Source of the DNA: Stappia sp.
Lineage (GTDB): Bacteria; Pseudomonadota; Alphaproteobacteria; Rhizobiales; Stappiaceae
Reading direction: 5' to 3'
NCBI GenBank assembly: GCA_002722295.1
Contig: PBLF01000002.1
Coordinates: 1 to 64,000, forward strand
Length of the DNA stretch: 64,000 nucleotides
Made by a program: the position numbers and the translations under genes. Below are positions 22,572 to 33,283 of this stretch, piece after piece. Numbering within the stretch: the stretch's first letter is position 1; every line of letters begins with the position of its first letter. The notes beneath the pieces were generated by a model. It did no database searches, was not told the DNA's origin, and worked only from the letters and a program-made list of their open reading frames with translations.

Positions 22572-22683
22572 GTCGCGATCCAGAAAGCTGCGGTCCCGGA
22601 CCCTCTGGCCCGGCCGGGCGTCGCTGATGCCCCGCACCGTCACCGGCTGGAAACCGGAAACCCGGTCCCGGGCAAACACCAAA

Positions 22684-22705
22684 AGGCGGCGCGCATGCGC
22701 CGCCT
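22684..22705 (-). terminator. Hairpin terminator candidate downstream of the ialB-like gene
   Basis: AGGCGGCGC pairs with GCGCCGCCT around a 4-base loop; on the minus strand it runs into TTTTGG. It is 140 bases past the ialB-like stop and just upstream of rlmN, so it could insulate the two genes. Confidence 0.5.
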
Positions 22706-22845
22706 GTCTCTCGGCATCAGCTTATAGCCGATCCGGAAGCGTTTGTGAGCCCCCCGCGCGGCGGGAAACGACAGCCCTCGTCAGTCGAGAGTCCATGCGC
22801 GCCCCGAACCGGGCCGCGAGGCCCGGTCACACCGCACGCTTGACC

Positions 22846-23355
22846 TTACTGACAGGCCTTGTCGGCCGCGGTGATCGCCGCCGTCACACCGGACAGCGAG
22901 AACGTGTAGGAGGTCTGCGTGCCACGCGAGGACACGCCGTTCACCGTCATGGACCGCCCGGCCTTCATGGCCGAAACGAGCTGACGCTCCTCGGTCGGGT
23001 TCGCCATCCATGCACCGTCGTTCTTGGTGAACATGGTGAAGCCCTTGCCGTCGACGTCGACGGAAACCGAAGACTGTTCCTTGAAGGAATAGCCGACGAT
23101 CACGCTGGGCTCATTGTTCACATTCTCGCCCGGCCGGTTGGAGACGAAGAAGAAGACGTCGCCATGGTTCCGGTCGGACGGCGCGAGCTTGGTCGGCTTC
23201 GACAGGGCGTAACACACCTTGCCCTTGGCGCCGCCGTACGAATACGTCTGCCAATCGTTGTTCTCGCCGATGAGAGTCGGCGTCTGAGCCTGCGCCGACG
23301 CGCCCGTGAGGACGACTGCCACAAAGGCCGGGATGAGCGTTCGTGCCTGCATCAT
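22846..23355 (-). CDS. Invasion-associated locus B (IalB) family protein
   Basis: A 169-residue secreted protein with a signal peptide (MMQARTLIPAFVAVVLTGAS, cleavage near AQA-QT). The mature part has the IalB pattern NDWQTYSYGGAKGKVCYALS, DVFFFVSNRPGENVNNEPSV and a C-terminal cysteine (DKACQ) that can pair with the first. The family is named after a Bartonella erythrocyte-invasion protein but is widespread in free-living alphaproteobacteria, where its role is unclear. It is divergent from the ECF sigma gene. Confidence 0.88.
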   Translation of the reverse strand: MMQARTLIPAFVAVVLTGASAQAQTPTLIGENNDWQTYSYGGAKGKVCYALSKPTKLAPSDRNHGDVFFFVSNRPGENVNNEPSVIVGYSFKEQSSVSVDVDGKGFTMFTKNDGAWMANPTEERQLVSAMKAGRSMTVNGVSSRGTQTSYTFSLSGVTAAITAADKACQ

Positions 23356-23696
23356 TTCCTAAACCGCTACTGCTGACATTCGGATTTGGATCGAATTCGA
23401 TGCGCTTTCGTCACCTTGCCTTAAGGTTACTGCATCGCAAGTTACGAAAGGGTTGATAACCGGCAACGAGTCGAAATCGAAGCGAAGCCGTCAGGAACCC
23501 GGGGATGATCCATGTGTGCAGGCACGCTGCCGTCAGAAATCTGGCGAGAGTGTGACACCCGCGCCATCGGGCCGGCGGCGCGGTTTCAAGGGCTCGCGAA
23601 AGCCGCGTCAGCCTGCTAGACAAGGGGCATTGGTCATTGCTGGACGGGTTCGACAAACGGGATGCCAGACCCGTGTGGCGATCGTGGTGAGGTCAC
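23356..23696. promoter_or_regulatory. Divergent intergenic region, ialB-like gene / ECF sigma gene
   Basis: This 341-base gap holds the outward promoters of both genes. It includes a locally AT-richer part at 23390-23460 (CCTTAAGG palindrome at 23418-23425). I cannot assign a sigma-specific promoter with confidence. Confidence 0.4.
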
Positions 23697-24269
23697 GTGG
23701 CGGGTGCTTCCTCGGAACATTTCTCGAACCTCGTCCGGAAGGTCGCGGAAACACGCGACCGTTCCGCTTTCGCCGAGCTTTTCGACCATTTCGCCCCCCG
23801 CCTGAAGGCCTATCTGGTACGTCTCGGCTCGGATCCCGCCCAGGCCGAGGAACTGGCCCAGGAGGTCATGATCACCCTGTGGCGCAAGGCGGCGCTCTTC
23901 GATGCAAGCCGCGCCTCCGCGGCAACCTGGCTCTTTCGGATCGCCCGCAATCGCCGCATCGATTCCCTGCGCCGCGACAAGTCCGGCGCCCTCGATCCGG
24001 AAGATCCCTCGCTTCGCCCCGCCGCCGCCGAGCATCCCGACGAGGGCATGGATGCGCGCACCCGCGAGGATCGGGTGCGCCTGGCCATCGAGAGCCTGCG
24101 CGAGGATCAGGCCGACCTGATCCGTCGTGCCTTCTTTTCAGGACTTTCCCACAGCCAGATCGCGGAGGAGACCGGCGTGCCGCTGGGTACCGTCAAGTCG
24201 CGCATCCGTCTCGCCTTTTCAAAGCTCAGACGCGCGCTTGAAGAAGACGCCGCTGTCGACCTCGACTGA
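23697..24269 (+). CDS. ECF sigma factor, RpoE/ECF11-like
   Basis: A 190-residue extracytoplasmic-function sigma factor. Region 2 is AFAELFDHFAPRLKAYLVRL with LAQEVMITLWRKAALFD. Region 4 is LREDQADLIRRAFFSGLSHS then QIAEETGVPLGTVKSRIRLA, a helix-turn-helix that recognises the -35. The sequence looks like the group partnered with ChrR zinc anti-sigma factors. No anti-sigma gene follows: the next gene is parB on the opposite strand. The GTG at 23697 is chosen as start; no strong ribosome site is seen. Confidence 0.88.
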   Translation: MAGASSEHFSNLVRKVAETRDRSAFAELFDHFAPRLKAYLVRLGSDPAQAEELAQEVMITLWRKAALFDASRASAATWLFRIARNRRIDSLRRDKSGALDPEDPSLRPAAAEHPDEGMDARTREDRVRLAIESLREDQADLIRRAFFSGLSHSQIAEETGVPLGTVKSRIRLAFSKLRRALEEDAAVDLD

Positions 24270-24338
24270 TCGACGGGAGCACGCCGCCGGCGCGACCGAT
24301 TGCCGCGCCCCGCTCCCGTCCAGGCTTCGGGACAGGGT

Positions 24339-25229
<891 letters not shown>

Positions 25230-25347
25230 CTGACCGTCACTCGCTTCCCAAAGGCCGGACGCGGAGAGCTTCCTCCGCATGTCCGGCATGACTCGTTACT
25301 TTGGCCGTTGCGCAGCCGAATCGACCAGCCACGCCTTCCCTGCAGCC

Positions 25348-26175
25348 TCAGGCCGCGACGCCACGCAGGTTGCGCTCGCGCTGAATGATCTCCGAGGCAA
25401 GGCGCAGGTAGGCCTGGCTGCCGGAACACTTGAGATCGTAAAGCAACGCGGGCTTTCCGTAGGACGGCGCTTCCGAGACACGCACGTTGCGCGGGATGAC
25501 CGTCTCGTAGACCGCATCGCCCATCGTCTCGCGCACATCGGCCACGACCTGCGCGGAGAGATTGTTTCGGCTGTCGAACATGGTCAGCACGATACCATGG
25601 ATGGACAGTTCCGGATTGAGCGCCGCCTTCACCTGCTCGACCGTCGAAAGAAGCTGGCTCAGACCCTCCAGGGCGAAGAACTCGCACTGCAGGGGGACCA
25701 GGATCGAATGGGACGCCGACAGCGCGTTGATCGTGAGAAGGTTCAGCGAGGGCGGACAGTCGATCAGCACATAGGTGAAATCGGGCATTCCCTCGGAACG
25801 TCCCTGCTCCGCCAGATCCGAGATTGCCCTGCGCATGCGGTGTGCACGGTCGGAGCTCTGTGCGATCTCCAGCTCGACACCGAGCAGATCCATAGTGGAT
25901 GGCGCAACCCAGAGGCGCGGCACGTCGGTGTCCCGGATCGTTTCGGAAAGAGAACAGTCGCCGGTCAACACGTCATAGGTCGACAGGTCGCGATCGCGCC
26001 GGTCGATGCCAAGCCCCGTCGAGGCGTTTCCCTGCGGATCGAGATCGATCACGAGGACGCGCTCGCCGATAGCGGCCAGCGCCGTGCCGAGATTGATGGC
26101 GGTCGTGGTCTTGCCGACCCCGCCCTTCTGATTGGCCAGCGCCAGAACGCGCGGGGACTGCGGGAGATTTCTCAT
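25348..26175 (-). CDS. parA: Chromosome-partitioning ATPase ParA
   Basis: A deviant Walker ATPase that moves ParB-bound origins. It is 275 residues. The deviant Walker A is ANQKGGVGKTTTAINLG (residues 14-30), the A' motif is VLVIDLDPQGNAS, and Walker B is YVLIDCPPSLNLLTINA. It lacks the N-terminal DNA-binding domain of plasmid type Ia ParA, so it is the chromosomal (Soj) type. It lies between rsmG and parB on the minus strand. Confidence 0.97.
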   Translation of the reverse strand: MRNLPQSPRVLALANQKGGVGKTTTAINLGTALAAIGERVLVIDLDPQGNASTGLGIDRRDRDLSTYDVLTGDCSLSETIRDTDVPRLWVAPSTMDLLGVELEIAQSSDRAHRMRRAISDLAEQGRSEGMPDFTYVLIDCPPSLNLLTINALSASHSILVPLQCEFFALEGLSQLLSTVEQVKAALNPELSIHGIVLTMFDSRNNLSAQVVADVRETMGDAVYETVIPRNVRVSEAPSYGKPALLYDLKCSGSQAYLRLASEIIQRERNLRGVAA

Positions 26176-26181
26176 CCGGAT

Positions 26182-26874
26182 CTAGCCTTTCCCTGCCACG
26201 CGACGGGGCCGGATCCGCCCGAGAACGAGGATCCGGCTGTCGGGATCGATGAGACTTTCCTTTTCTACCAGATCGAAATCCCATTGGTGAGACGCTTGCG
26301 CGACCTCGTCGCGGAAATTTCTTCCCTTGTGGAAAATGCACAAGGCTCCGGTGGCGGAAAACGGCGCCGCATAGGCGCAAAGTTGCTTCAGATCGGCAAG
26401 GGCCCGCGCCGAGACCGCCGTCACGGGCCCGTCGTCTCCAGGAGGCGTATCCAGAAGCCTGGCCGTCACCGTCTCGATGCGCTCGGCATGAACGGTGGCG
26501 GGACATCCGGTCTCGCGGATCACGGTGCGCAGAAAGGCCGCCTTGCGCTGGTTGCTCTCGACCAAGTGGACATGTCCCCCGCCCCGCTCCATGAGCCGGA
26601 TTGCCGTCACGAGGCCGGGAAAGCCCGCGCCGCTGCCGAAATCGGCCCACACCCGAGCATCCGGCGCGCAGTCCGAAACCTGGAAGCTGTCGGCCACATG
26701 ACGTCGCCAGACCTCACCGAGAGTGGACGGCGCGACCAGGTTCTGGGCCGACTGCCAGCGCAAAAGCAAATTTACATAGATCGTCAAGCGATCGAGTGTT
26801 TCACGTGAAACGGACCACGTCGCGTGAAGCACTTCGGGTCCGTCTGTGACGGGCAGGACGGCGGGACGGCTCAT
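26182..26874 (-). CDS. rsmG: 16S rRNA (guanine-N7)-methyltransferase RsmG
   Basis: Methylates N7 of G527 in 16S rRNA (formerly GidB). It is 230 residues. The SAM-binding motif is [20 protein letters not shown] (about 70-89), followed by [20 protein letters not shown]. The N-terminal [20 protein letters not shown] is typical. The codons for VSRET form a perfect parS site (26797-26811). The stop is 6 bases before parA and the start overlaps the mnmG stop by 4 bases. Confidence 0.96.
   Translation of the reverse strand: MSRPAVLPVTDGPEVLHATWSVSRETLDRLTIYVNLLLRWQSAQNLVAPSTLGEVWRRHVADSFQVSDCAPDARVWADFGSGAGFPGLVTAIRLMERGGGHVHLVESNQRKAAFLRTVIRETGCPATVHAERIETVTARLLDTPPGDDGPVTAVSARALADLKQLCAYAAPFSATGALCIFHKGRNFRDEVAQASHQWDFDLVEKESLIDPDSRILVLGRIRPRRVAGKG
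26797..26811. promoter_or_regulatory. parS site 1 (perfect), inside rsmG
   Basis: TGTTTCACGTGAAAC, a full match to the chromosomal parS consensus bound by ParB. It lies in coding sequence of rsmG (codons for VSRET), 1.6 kb from parB. Confidence 0.95.
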
Positions 26875-28814
26875 GCGGCGCTCTCCTTGTCGCGTGCATG
26901 TGCGGCGTCCCCGCTCTTGCGCACATGCGAGAGCAGCAGGGTCAGGGCCGCCGGCGTCACGCCGTCGATGCGACCGGCCTGCCCGAGCGTCTCCGGGCGG
27001 ACGCGCTCGAGCTTCTGGCGCGCCTCGTTGGACAGTCCCCGGATCGCCGCATAGTCCAGATCCCGCGGGATCGCGAGGGCTTCATCCTTGCGCAAGGCCG
27101 AAATGTCCGCGCTCTGCCGCTTGAGATAGACCGCATAGAGGGCGTCGATCGCAACCTGGCCCGCATGCGCGGGATCGAGCCCCCCGATCTCCAGGGGCCA
27201 CAGGCGGGCAAGCGCCGCCAGATCGATATCTGGGTAGGACAGCAGGTCATAGGCGGACCGCCGGACGCCGTCCTGATTGATCTGGAGCCCCGCCCGGCGT
27301 CCTTCCTCCGGCGTGGCAGTGAGACCCTTCAAAATGCCCTCGATGCGCGCCAGCGCCTCTGCCTTGTCCGCGAAGTGCCGCGCCCGCACACTGCCGACGC
27401 AGCCGGCTTCCAGCCCGCGCCGTGTCAGCCTCTGGTCGGCATTGTCCACCCTCAGGGACAGCCGGTACTCGGCGCGCGAGGTAAACATGCGATAGGGCTC
27501 AGAAACCCCGCATGTCACCAGATCATCGATCATGACACCGAGATACGCCTCGTCACGGCCGAAGACCACCGGAGCGGACCCGCCCGCCTTTCGCGCCGCG
27601 TTGAGACCCGCGACCAGCCCCTGCCCGGCGGCTTCCTCGTAACCGGTGGTGCCATTGATCTGTCCGGCGAGATAGAGGCCCTCAACCCGGCGTGTCTCGA
27701 GCGTTCGGTTCAGTTCCCGGGGGTCGATGTGGTCGTATTCGATGGCATAGCCGATACGCTTCACCTCAACCTTTTCCAGGCCCGGGATAGTCCTCAGGAA
27801 CGCGAGCTGAACATCCTCGGGCAGCGAGGTGGAAATCCCGTTCGGATAAACCGTGTCGTCGTCGAGACCTTCCGGCTCAAGGAAGATCTGGTGCCCGTCG
27901 CGGTCGCCGAAGCGCACCACCTTGTCCTCGATCGAAGGACAGTAGCGCGGCCCCTGACCGCTGATATGGCCCGCATACATGGCCGACCGATGCAGGTTCT
28001 CGCGAATGATCTCGTGGGTGCGACCGGTGGTGCGGGTGATCGCGCAGGCGATCTGCGGCGTCGTGATGGCTGAGGTCAGCGTCGAAAATGGTTCCGGATC
28101 CGAATCGCCCGGCTGCTGCTGAAGCGCGGCCCAGTCGATGGTGCGGCCATCGAGCCGCGCCGGCGTTCCGGTCTTGAGGCGTCCCAGGTCGAAACCATGG
28201 GCAAGCAGGGATTCCGCAAGCCGCACCGCCGGTGCCTCGTCGGCCCGGCCCGCCGGAACGCGTCGGTCACCAATATGGATGACACCACGCAGGAAGGTCC
28301 CCGTGGTCAGGACAACGGCTCTCGCCGACAACCGTCGACCGTCGGCGAGCATCACACCGCTCACCGCGCCCTTGTCCGCGAGAAGCTCGGCGGCCTCCCC
28401 TTCGATGACCTCGAGCCCCTCGGTCTCCCGGATCGCCTGTTGCATGGCGGCGCGATAGAGCTTGCGGTCGGCCTGCGCGCGCGGACCGCGCACCGCCGGT
28501 CCCTTGCGCCGGTTGAGAAGCCTGAACTGAATGCCGGCGGCATCCGCGACCCGACCCATCAGTCCGTCGAGCGCATCCACCTCCCGAACGAGGTGCCCCT
28601 TGCCAAGCCCGCCGATGGCCGGATTGCAGGACATGAGACCGATGGTGTCGAAACGATGCGTGACCAGAGCCGTGCGCGCGCCCGTGCGCGCCGCCGCCGC
28701 TGCCGCCTCGCAGCCGGCGTGCCCGCCACCGATCACCACAACGTCAAAACCGACATCCCGCGACCGCGACCCGCGCGGCGCGGACGGCTCCGCTTCCGTC
28801 CCGACCATTTTCAT
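26871..28814 (-). CDS. mnmG: tRNA uridine-5-carboxymethylaminomethyl modification enzyme MnmG
   Basis: An FAD-dependent partner of MnmE that modifies U34 of several tRNAs (formerly GidA). The FAD-binding motif is [20 protein letters not shown]; also visible are [20 protein letters not shown] and [20 protein letters not shown]. The C-terminal domain ([20 protein letters not shown]) binds MnmE and tRNA. Start choice is uncertain: ATGs at 28880, 28814 and 28808 are in frame; 28814 gives a near-normal length of 647 residues. Confidence 0.95.
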   Translation of the reverse strand: MKMVGTEAEPSAPRGSRSRDVGFDVVVIGGGHAGCEAAAAAARTGARTALVTHRFDTIGLMSCNPAIGGLGKGHLVREVDALDGLMGRVADAAGIQFRLLNRRKGPAVRGPRAQADRKLYRAAMQQAIRETEGLEVIEGEAAELLADKGAVSGVMLADGRRLSARAVVLTTGTFLRGVIHIGDRRVPAGRADEAPAVRLAESLLAHGFDLGRLKTGTPARLDGRTIDWAALQQQPGDSDPEPFSTLTSAITTPQIACAITRTTGRTHEIIRENLHRSAMYAGHISGQGPRYCPSIEDKVVRFGDRDGHQIFLEPEGLDDDTVYPNGISTSLPEDVQLAFLRTIPGLEKVEVKRIGYAIEYDHIDPRELNRTLETRRVEGLYLAGQINGTTGYEEAAGQGLVAGLNAARKAGGSAPVVFGRDEAYLGVMIDDLVTCGVSEPYRMFTSRAEYRLSLRVDNADQRLTRRGLEAGCVGSVRARHFADKAEALARIEGILKGLTATPEEGRRAGLQINQDGVRRSAYDLLSYPDIDLAALARLWPLEIGGLDPAHAGQVAIDALYAVYLKRQSADISALRKDEALAIPRDLDYAAIRGLSNEARQKLERVRPETLGQAGRIDGVTPAALTLLLSHVRKSGDAAHARDKESAA

Positions 28815-29033
28815 CCTGTCTGGTTCATCCGGGCGGCCCGCCAAAACCGGGCGCTCTCCGCCATCCGTTCCGGTTTCCATACACCAATTGACGGGCGAAG
28901 ACGAAGCCTATCCTGACCGTAACGGATCCGAGTCGCACGCCGGAAGCCGTACCAAAGCCCCGAAATCCGGCAATATCGACCATCATTTCGGAGGAGTCTT
29001 CATAACGGGAAGGAATCGATCCCGGATTCCTGC

Positions 29034-29048
29034 TGTTTCACGTGAAAC
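29034..29048. promoter_or_regulatory. parS site 2 (perfect), mnmE-mnmG gap
   Basis: TGTTTCACGTGAAAC, identical to site 1, placed 6 bases past the mnmE stop codon in the gap before mnmG. A ParB loading site. Confidence 0.95.
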
Positions 29049-29054
29049 GCTCGT

Positions 29055-30389
29055 TTACTTCCCGATACAAAACTCGCCGAAAATAACGTCGAGCAAATCC
29101 TCGACGCCCGTACGTCCCGCGATCCGTCCGAGCGAATCCGAGGCACGCCTCAGATCTTCCGCCCTGAGTTCCAGCGGACGCGCCTCGCTTCGTGCATCAT
29201 CGATGGCAGCCAGCGCCGCCGCCAGATGAACCCTGTGGCGTTCCCGGCTCGCGACAAGGTCTCCAACACCCGATGCCCCATCGCGGGCGAACCGGGCAAG
29301 ATCCGCGACAAGGGCATTCAGGCCCTCGCCGGTGGTCACCGAAACGCGGTGCCGGGACGGACGCTCATTGTTCTCCGTCCCCTCGGATCCGAGATCGACC
29401 TTCGACAGGACGCGCCAGATCTCGCGGGCAGCCTCCGCTTCCGGGGGAGCCGATGCGGCATCCTGATCGTCGTCCGCCGGCGTCAGCCACAACGCGAGAT
29501 CGGCGCGCGCCGCCCGTTCAAGGGCACGGCGGATGCCCTCCCGCTCGACCACGCCTTCGGTTTCGCGAAGGCCCGCCGTGTCGACAAGGGTGACCGGCAC
29601 GCCTTCAAGATCCAGATGCACCTCGATCACGTCCCGCGTGGTGCCGGCTTCCTCGGCGACGATGGCCACATCCCGTCGGGCGAGCGCATTCAGCAGGCTG
29701 GACTTGCCCGCGTTGGGCTTGCCAAGCAGAACCACCTGCAGGCCTTCCCGCAGACGCTCCGCCCCACGGGAACGATCGAGATGCCGCTCGATCTCACCCT
29801 CAAGCCTCTCCACCTCGGCCCACATGCCCTCGGACACATCATCCGGCACATCGTCTTCATCGGCGAAGTCGAACGCCGCCTCGATCATCGCGCGCGCCCT
29901 CGTCAGACGCGCCCGCCAGTCATCGTAGAGATCCCCCAGCGCGCCGCCCGCCTGCGACATGGCAAGCCTTCGCTGCGCTTCCGTCTCTGCCGCGATCAGG
30001 TCCGCGAGCCCTTCCACCTCGAGAAGGTCGAGACGGTCGTTGTCGAACGCCCGCCTTGTAAACTCCCCCGCCTCCGCCGGCCGTACGCCATCGAATGTCG
30101 ACAGCGTTTCCAGCACGGCCGCAACGACGGCGCGTCCACCATGACAATGCAGTTCGGCAACATCTTCGCCGGTAAAGCTCGCCGGCGCGGGAAACCAGAG
30201 CACCAGGGCCACATCGAGCAGGTCTCCCCCGCCGGGAGCGCGAAGCTTGCACAGGGCCGCCTTGCGCGGCGCCGGACAGCGACCGGCAATCGTTTCGAGA
30301 ACGAATCCAGTCGCCGGCCCGGAAATCCGGATGACCGCGACACCCGCCGGCACCGGCCCGCTCGACAGGGCATAGATGGTATCGCTCAT
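29055..30389 (-). CDS. mnmE: tRNA modification GTPase MnmE
   Basis: A GTPase that works with MnmG on wobble uridines (formerly TrmE). It is 444 residues. The N-terminal formyl-THF-binding domain starts DTIYALSSGPVPAGVAVIRI. The G domain has G1 VVLLGKPNAGKSSLLNAL, the G2 motif GTTRD and G3 DTAGLRET. The strict C-terminal FCIGK with its catalytic Cys is present. The start ATG at 30389 is clear. Confidence 0.97.
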   Translation of the reverse strand: MSDTIYALSSGPVPAGVAVIRISGPATGFVLETIAGRCPAPRKAALCKLRAPGGGDLLDVALVLWFPAPASFTGEDVAELHCHGGRAVVAAVLETLSTFDGVRPAEAGEFTRRAFDNDRLDLLEVEGLADLIAAETEAQRRLAMSQAGGALGDLYDDWRARLTRARAMIEAAFDFADEDDVPDDVSEGMWAEVERLEGEIERHLDRSRGAERLREGLQVVLLGKPNAGKSSLLNALARRDVAIVAEEAGTTRDVIEVHLDLEGVPVTLVDTAGLRETEGVVEREGIRRALERAARADLALWLTPADDDQDAASAPPEAEAAREIWRVLSKVDLGSEGTENNERPSRHRVSVTTGEGLNALVADLARFARDGASGVGDLVASRERHRVHLAAALAAIDDARSEARPLELRAEDLRRASDSLGRIAGRTGVEDLLDVIFGEFCIGK

Positions 30390-30509
30390 GTCCCGGTCCC
30401 CTGATCCTGAAGCATCGCCACCCGGTTTCGCGAAAGCCCTGGCTTCGCGAGCGCGCGAACCTATGTTTTCCTGAAAGACGTTCCTAGCGCCCTCATAGCC
30501 GGATGCCCC

Positions 30510-32567
30510 ATGACCGACAACCGTCTCGCCAACGCCACCAGTCCCTATCTGCTCCAGCACAAGGACAACCCGGTCGCCTGGCGGGCCTGGGGCCCCGAGG
30601 CGCTGGAGGAAGCGCGCGCCGGCGACAAGCCGATCCTTCTCTCCGTCGGATATGCCGCTTGTCACTGGTGCCACGTCATGGCGCATGAAAGCTTCGAGGA
30701 CGAGGGCGTCGCCGCCGTCATGAACGAGCTGTTCGTGAACATCAAGGTCGATCGAGAGGAACGTCCCGACATCGACCAAATCTACATGAGCGCCCTTCAC
30801 GCGCTCGGCGAACAGGGCGGCTGGCCGCTGACGATGTTCCTCACGAGCGACGCGGAACCGTTCTGGGGCGGCACCTACTTTCCCAAGGAACCCCGCTGGG
30901 GCCGGCCGGGCTTCATCGACGTGCTCAGGGCCGTTGCCGGGGCCTACAGGTCGGACCGGAGCCGAATCGAGGAAAACCGCCAGGGTCTCATGGCACATCT
31001 GGCGCGTCTTCCCCGCTCCGCTCCCCGCGACACCCGCGTGTCCGGGGAGATCGTCGGCGCGGCCGCGACCCGTCTCGCGGGCCTTCTCGATCCGGTGCAC
31101 GGTGGCCTTCGCGGCGCCCCCAAGTTCCCCCAGGCCCCGGTCACGGATCTCCTGTGGCGCGCCTCCCGACGGGGGTCCGTCTCCGCCCAGACCCTGGACC
31201 ACCTTCTGCTCACCCTCGAAACCATGAGCCAGGGCGGGATCTACGATCACATCGGCGGTGGCCTTTCGCGCTATTCGGTGGATGAGCGCTGGCTCGTCCC
31301 CCACTTCGAGAAGATGCTCTACGACAACGCGCAGTATCTGCGTGCGCTGCGCCTTGCGATCCCTCTCGCCCCGGCGCGCGAGGCGGAATTGTTTCGCGAA
31401 CGACTCGAAGAGACGATCGCCTTTCTTCAGCGCGAAATGGAGCTGGAAGGCGGCGGGTTCGCCGCAAGCCTGGATGCCGACAGCGAGGGCGAGGAAGGAC
31501 GCTACTACGTCTGGACACCCGACGAGATCGTCTCGGTCATCGGCCCCGACGCGGCCATTCACTTCAATCAGGTCTATGACATCACCACGGGCGGCAACTT
31601 CGAGGGGCGCAACATTCCCAACAGGCTTTCGGCGGTGGACCACATCGAGGACGTGGTGGAGGAGGAAACCCTGCGCGAATGGCGTGACGACCTCCTCGAG
31701 GCACGATCCCAGCGCATTGCGCCCGGTCGCGACGACAAGATGCTCGCCGACTGGAACGGCTACCTTGTCACGGCGCTCGCGGAAGCCGCGCTTCTTGTTT
31801 CACGTGAATCCTGGCGTGACATCGCCGATCGTACGTGGGCGGCAATCGAACAGCGCATGGACGGTGAAGACGGTCTTGCCCACGCCTGGCGGGATGGCCG
31901 CGCAACGCGCCCCGCGTTTGCCAGCGACCACGCCTCGCTGATGCGCGCCGCGCTCGCGCTTGGGGAAACGGCTCCCTCGGACGAGGAAGCCGAACGCTGG
32001 CTCGGCACGGCACGTGATCATGCCGACCGGCTGGAGCAGGATTTCGCCCATCCGGACGGCGGCTACCACCTGAGTTCACGACATGCGCGCGACGTGATCG
32101 TGAGGCCCTACACACCCCTCGACGAAGCCGTGCCGAACCCCAACGGGGTCGCGGCCGAGGCGCTAATTCGCCTATGGCTTCTGACCGGAGATCCCGATTT
32201 CAGGGACCGTGCGGAACGGGTCTTCACCGCCTTTGCCGGCGAGATTGCCGCCAACGTCTTCGGCACTGCATCCCTCCTGTCCGCCATCGATACGCGTGAC
32301 AATGCAGTCCTGGCTCTTGTGGTCACGCGCAGTGGCGCCCGCGACCCTGCCTTCGACCAGGCACTCTATGCGCAGGGCGACCCCGCAATCGTCACATGGA
32401 CACTTGCCGCCGGGGCGAACCTGCCGGCCACCGATCCACGTGCCGGCAAGGACATGATCGAGGGGCAGCCCACCCTCTATCTTTGCCGCGAAGGCATATG
32501 CAGTGCACCGCTCACCGATCCCGCCGACATTGCCACGGCGCTCGCGGCTCTTCGCGAGGCCGCCTGA
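30510..32567 (+). CDS. Thioredoxin-domain protein, YyaL/DUF255 family
   Basis: A 685-residue protein. The N-terminal thioredoxin-like domain has NRLANATSPYLLQHKDNPVA (residues 4-23), YAACHWCHVMAHESFED with a CxxC, and QGGWPLTMFL. An alpha/alpha-toroid follows (GGIYDHIGGGLSRYSVDERW, HFEKMLYDNAQYL). This is the YyaL family, related to human SPATA20; its function is not established. It is the only rightward gene between mnmE and the origin, and carries a one-mismatch parS (site 3) in its coding sequence. Confidence 0.9.
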   Translation: MTDNRLANATSPYLLQHKDNPVAWRAWGPEALEEARAGDKPILLSVGYAACHWCHVMAHESFEDEGVAAVMNELFVNIKVDREERPDIDQIYMSALHALGEQGGWPLTMFLTSDAEPFWGGTYFPKEPRWGRPGFIDVLRAVAGAYRSDRSRIEENRQGLMAHLARLPRSAPRDTRVSGEIVGAAATRLAGLLDPVHGGLRGAPKFPQAPVTDLLWRASRRGSVSAQTLDHLLLTLETMSQGGIYDHIGGGLSRYSVDERWLVPHFEKMLYDNAQYLRALRLAIPLAPAREAELFRERLEETIAFLQREMELEGGGFAASLDADSEGEEGRYYVWTPDEIVSVIGPDAAIHFNQVYDITTGGNFEGRNIPNRLSAVDHIEDVVEEETLREWRDDLLEARSQRIAPGRDDKMLADWNGYLVTALAEAALLVSRESWRDIADRTWAAIEQRMDGEDGLAHAWRDGRATRPAFASDHASLMRAALALGETAPSDEEAERWLGTARDHADRLEQDFAHPDGGYHLSSRHARDVIVRPYTPLDEAVPNPNGVAAEALIRLWLLTGDPDFRDRAERVFTAFAGEIAANVFGTASLLSAIDTRDNAVLALVVTRSGARDPAFDQALYAQGDPAIVTWTLAAGANLPATDPRAGKDMIEGQPTLYLCREGICSAPLTDPADIATALAALREAA
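31796..31810. promoter_or_regulatory. parS-like site 3 (one mismatch), inside the DUF255 gene
   Basis: TGTTTCACGTGAATC differs from perfect parS at one base. It lies in the codons for LVSRES, the same VSRE reading as the site in rsmG. Confidence 0.8.
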
Positions 32568-32572
32568 TCCCC

Positions 32573-33118
32573 TCAGGGCCTGGCAAGGCGATACAGAACG
32601 TGCCGCGACAGGGGGTGGTCCGCATCGATCAGCGGATGATCGAAGTCGTCTGCGGGCGTGTGCGTCATACCCAGCCGCTCCATTACTCGCCGCGATCGGT
32701 CATTCGCCAAAGTGGTGAACGAGACAATTTCCAGAAGCCCGAGTGTTTCGAAGCCGAATCGACACCACGCCCGCGCCGCCTCGCTCGCATATCCCCGCCC
32801 CCATGCGGCTTGCGCAAGCCGCCATCCGATCTCCACGCAGCCAGGCGCACCGGGAACCTGCCAGGCAGGCCGGCTCAATCCGACAAACCCCAGAAAGCAC
32901 CCATCTTCCGACCGTTCCACCGGCTGGAAGCAGACGCCGTCGTCTTCCGCGCGCACGATTGCCCGGTCGATCAGATCGTCACTCTCTTTGCGTGAGAGCG
33001 GTGCCGGAAAATAACGCATGACCTCCGGGTCGGCGCACATGGCCGCAAAGGGCTCGCGATCGTCGTCGCGCCACGGTCGGATCGAAAGCCTGTCGGTTTC
33101 AAGCGTGATTTGCGGCAT
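32573..33118 (-). CDS. GNAT family N-acetyltransferase (RimJ/RimL-like)
   Basis: A 181-residue acetyltransferase of the RimJ-type GNAT group. It opens ITLETDRLSIRPWRDDDREP and carries the acetyl-CoA loop region LAQAAWGRGYASEAARAWCR (Q/RxxGxG/A-type pyrophosphate loop). VSFTTLANDRSRRVMERLGM is the typical C-terminal motif. The substrate is unknown. Its stop is 5 bases from the stop of the convergent DUF255 gene. Confidence 0.9.
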   Translation of the reverse strand: MPQITLETDRLSIRPWRDDDREPFAAMCADPEVMRYFPAPLSRKESDDLIDRAIVRAEDDGVCFQPVERSEDGCFLGFVGLSRPAWQVPGAPGCVEIGWRLAQAAWGRGYASEAARAWCRFGFETLGLLEIVSFTTLANDRSRRVMERLGMTHTPADDFDHPLIDADHPLSRHVLYRLARP

Positions 33119-33195
33119 CTGTCTTTCTTCCTGTCTTGAGGTCCGTATCGGTCGCGGATCCCCACGATTTTACGGACCGGACCCGAATCGAACCG

Positions 33196-33209
33196 GATTC
33201 ACGTGAAAC
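33196..33209. promoter_or_regulatory. parS-like site 4 (one mismatch)
   Basis: GATTCACGTGAAAC, one base off the palindromic 14-base parS core GTTTCACGTGAAAC. It lies in the gap between the GNAT gene and the rho terminator, 70 bases from site 5. Confidence 0.75.
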
Positions 33210-33250
33210 ACGTCAGTGCGGCACACCGCTGCGTCAGTCACCCGAGACAA

Positions 33251-33283
33251 AAACACCCGCACCGGTTTCCGGTGCGGGTGTTT
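33251..33283 (-). terminator. Intrinsic terminator after rho
   Basis: AAACACCCGCACCGG pairs perfectly over 15 bases with CCGGTGCGGGTGTTT (loop TTT). On the minus strand it continues into TTTTTG. It lies about 55 bases past the rho stop. Its right arm overlaps parS-like site 5 by five bases. Confidence 0.9.

Noticed and set aside
23497..23520. GGAACC upstream of the ECF sigma gene as a general-stress (EcfG) -35 element
   Set aside because: The matching CGTT -10 at 16-17 bases is not present.
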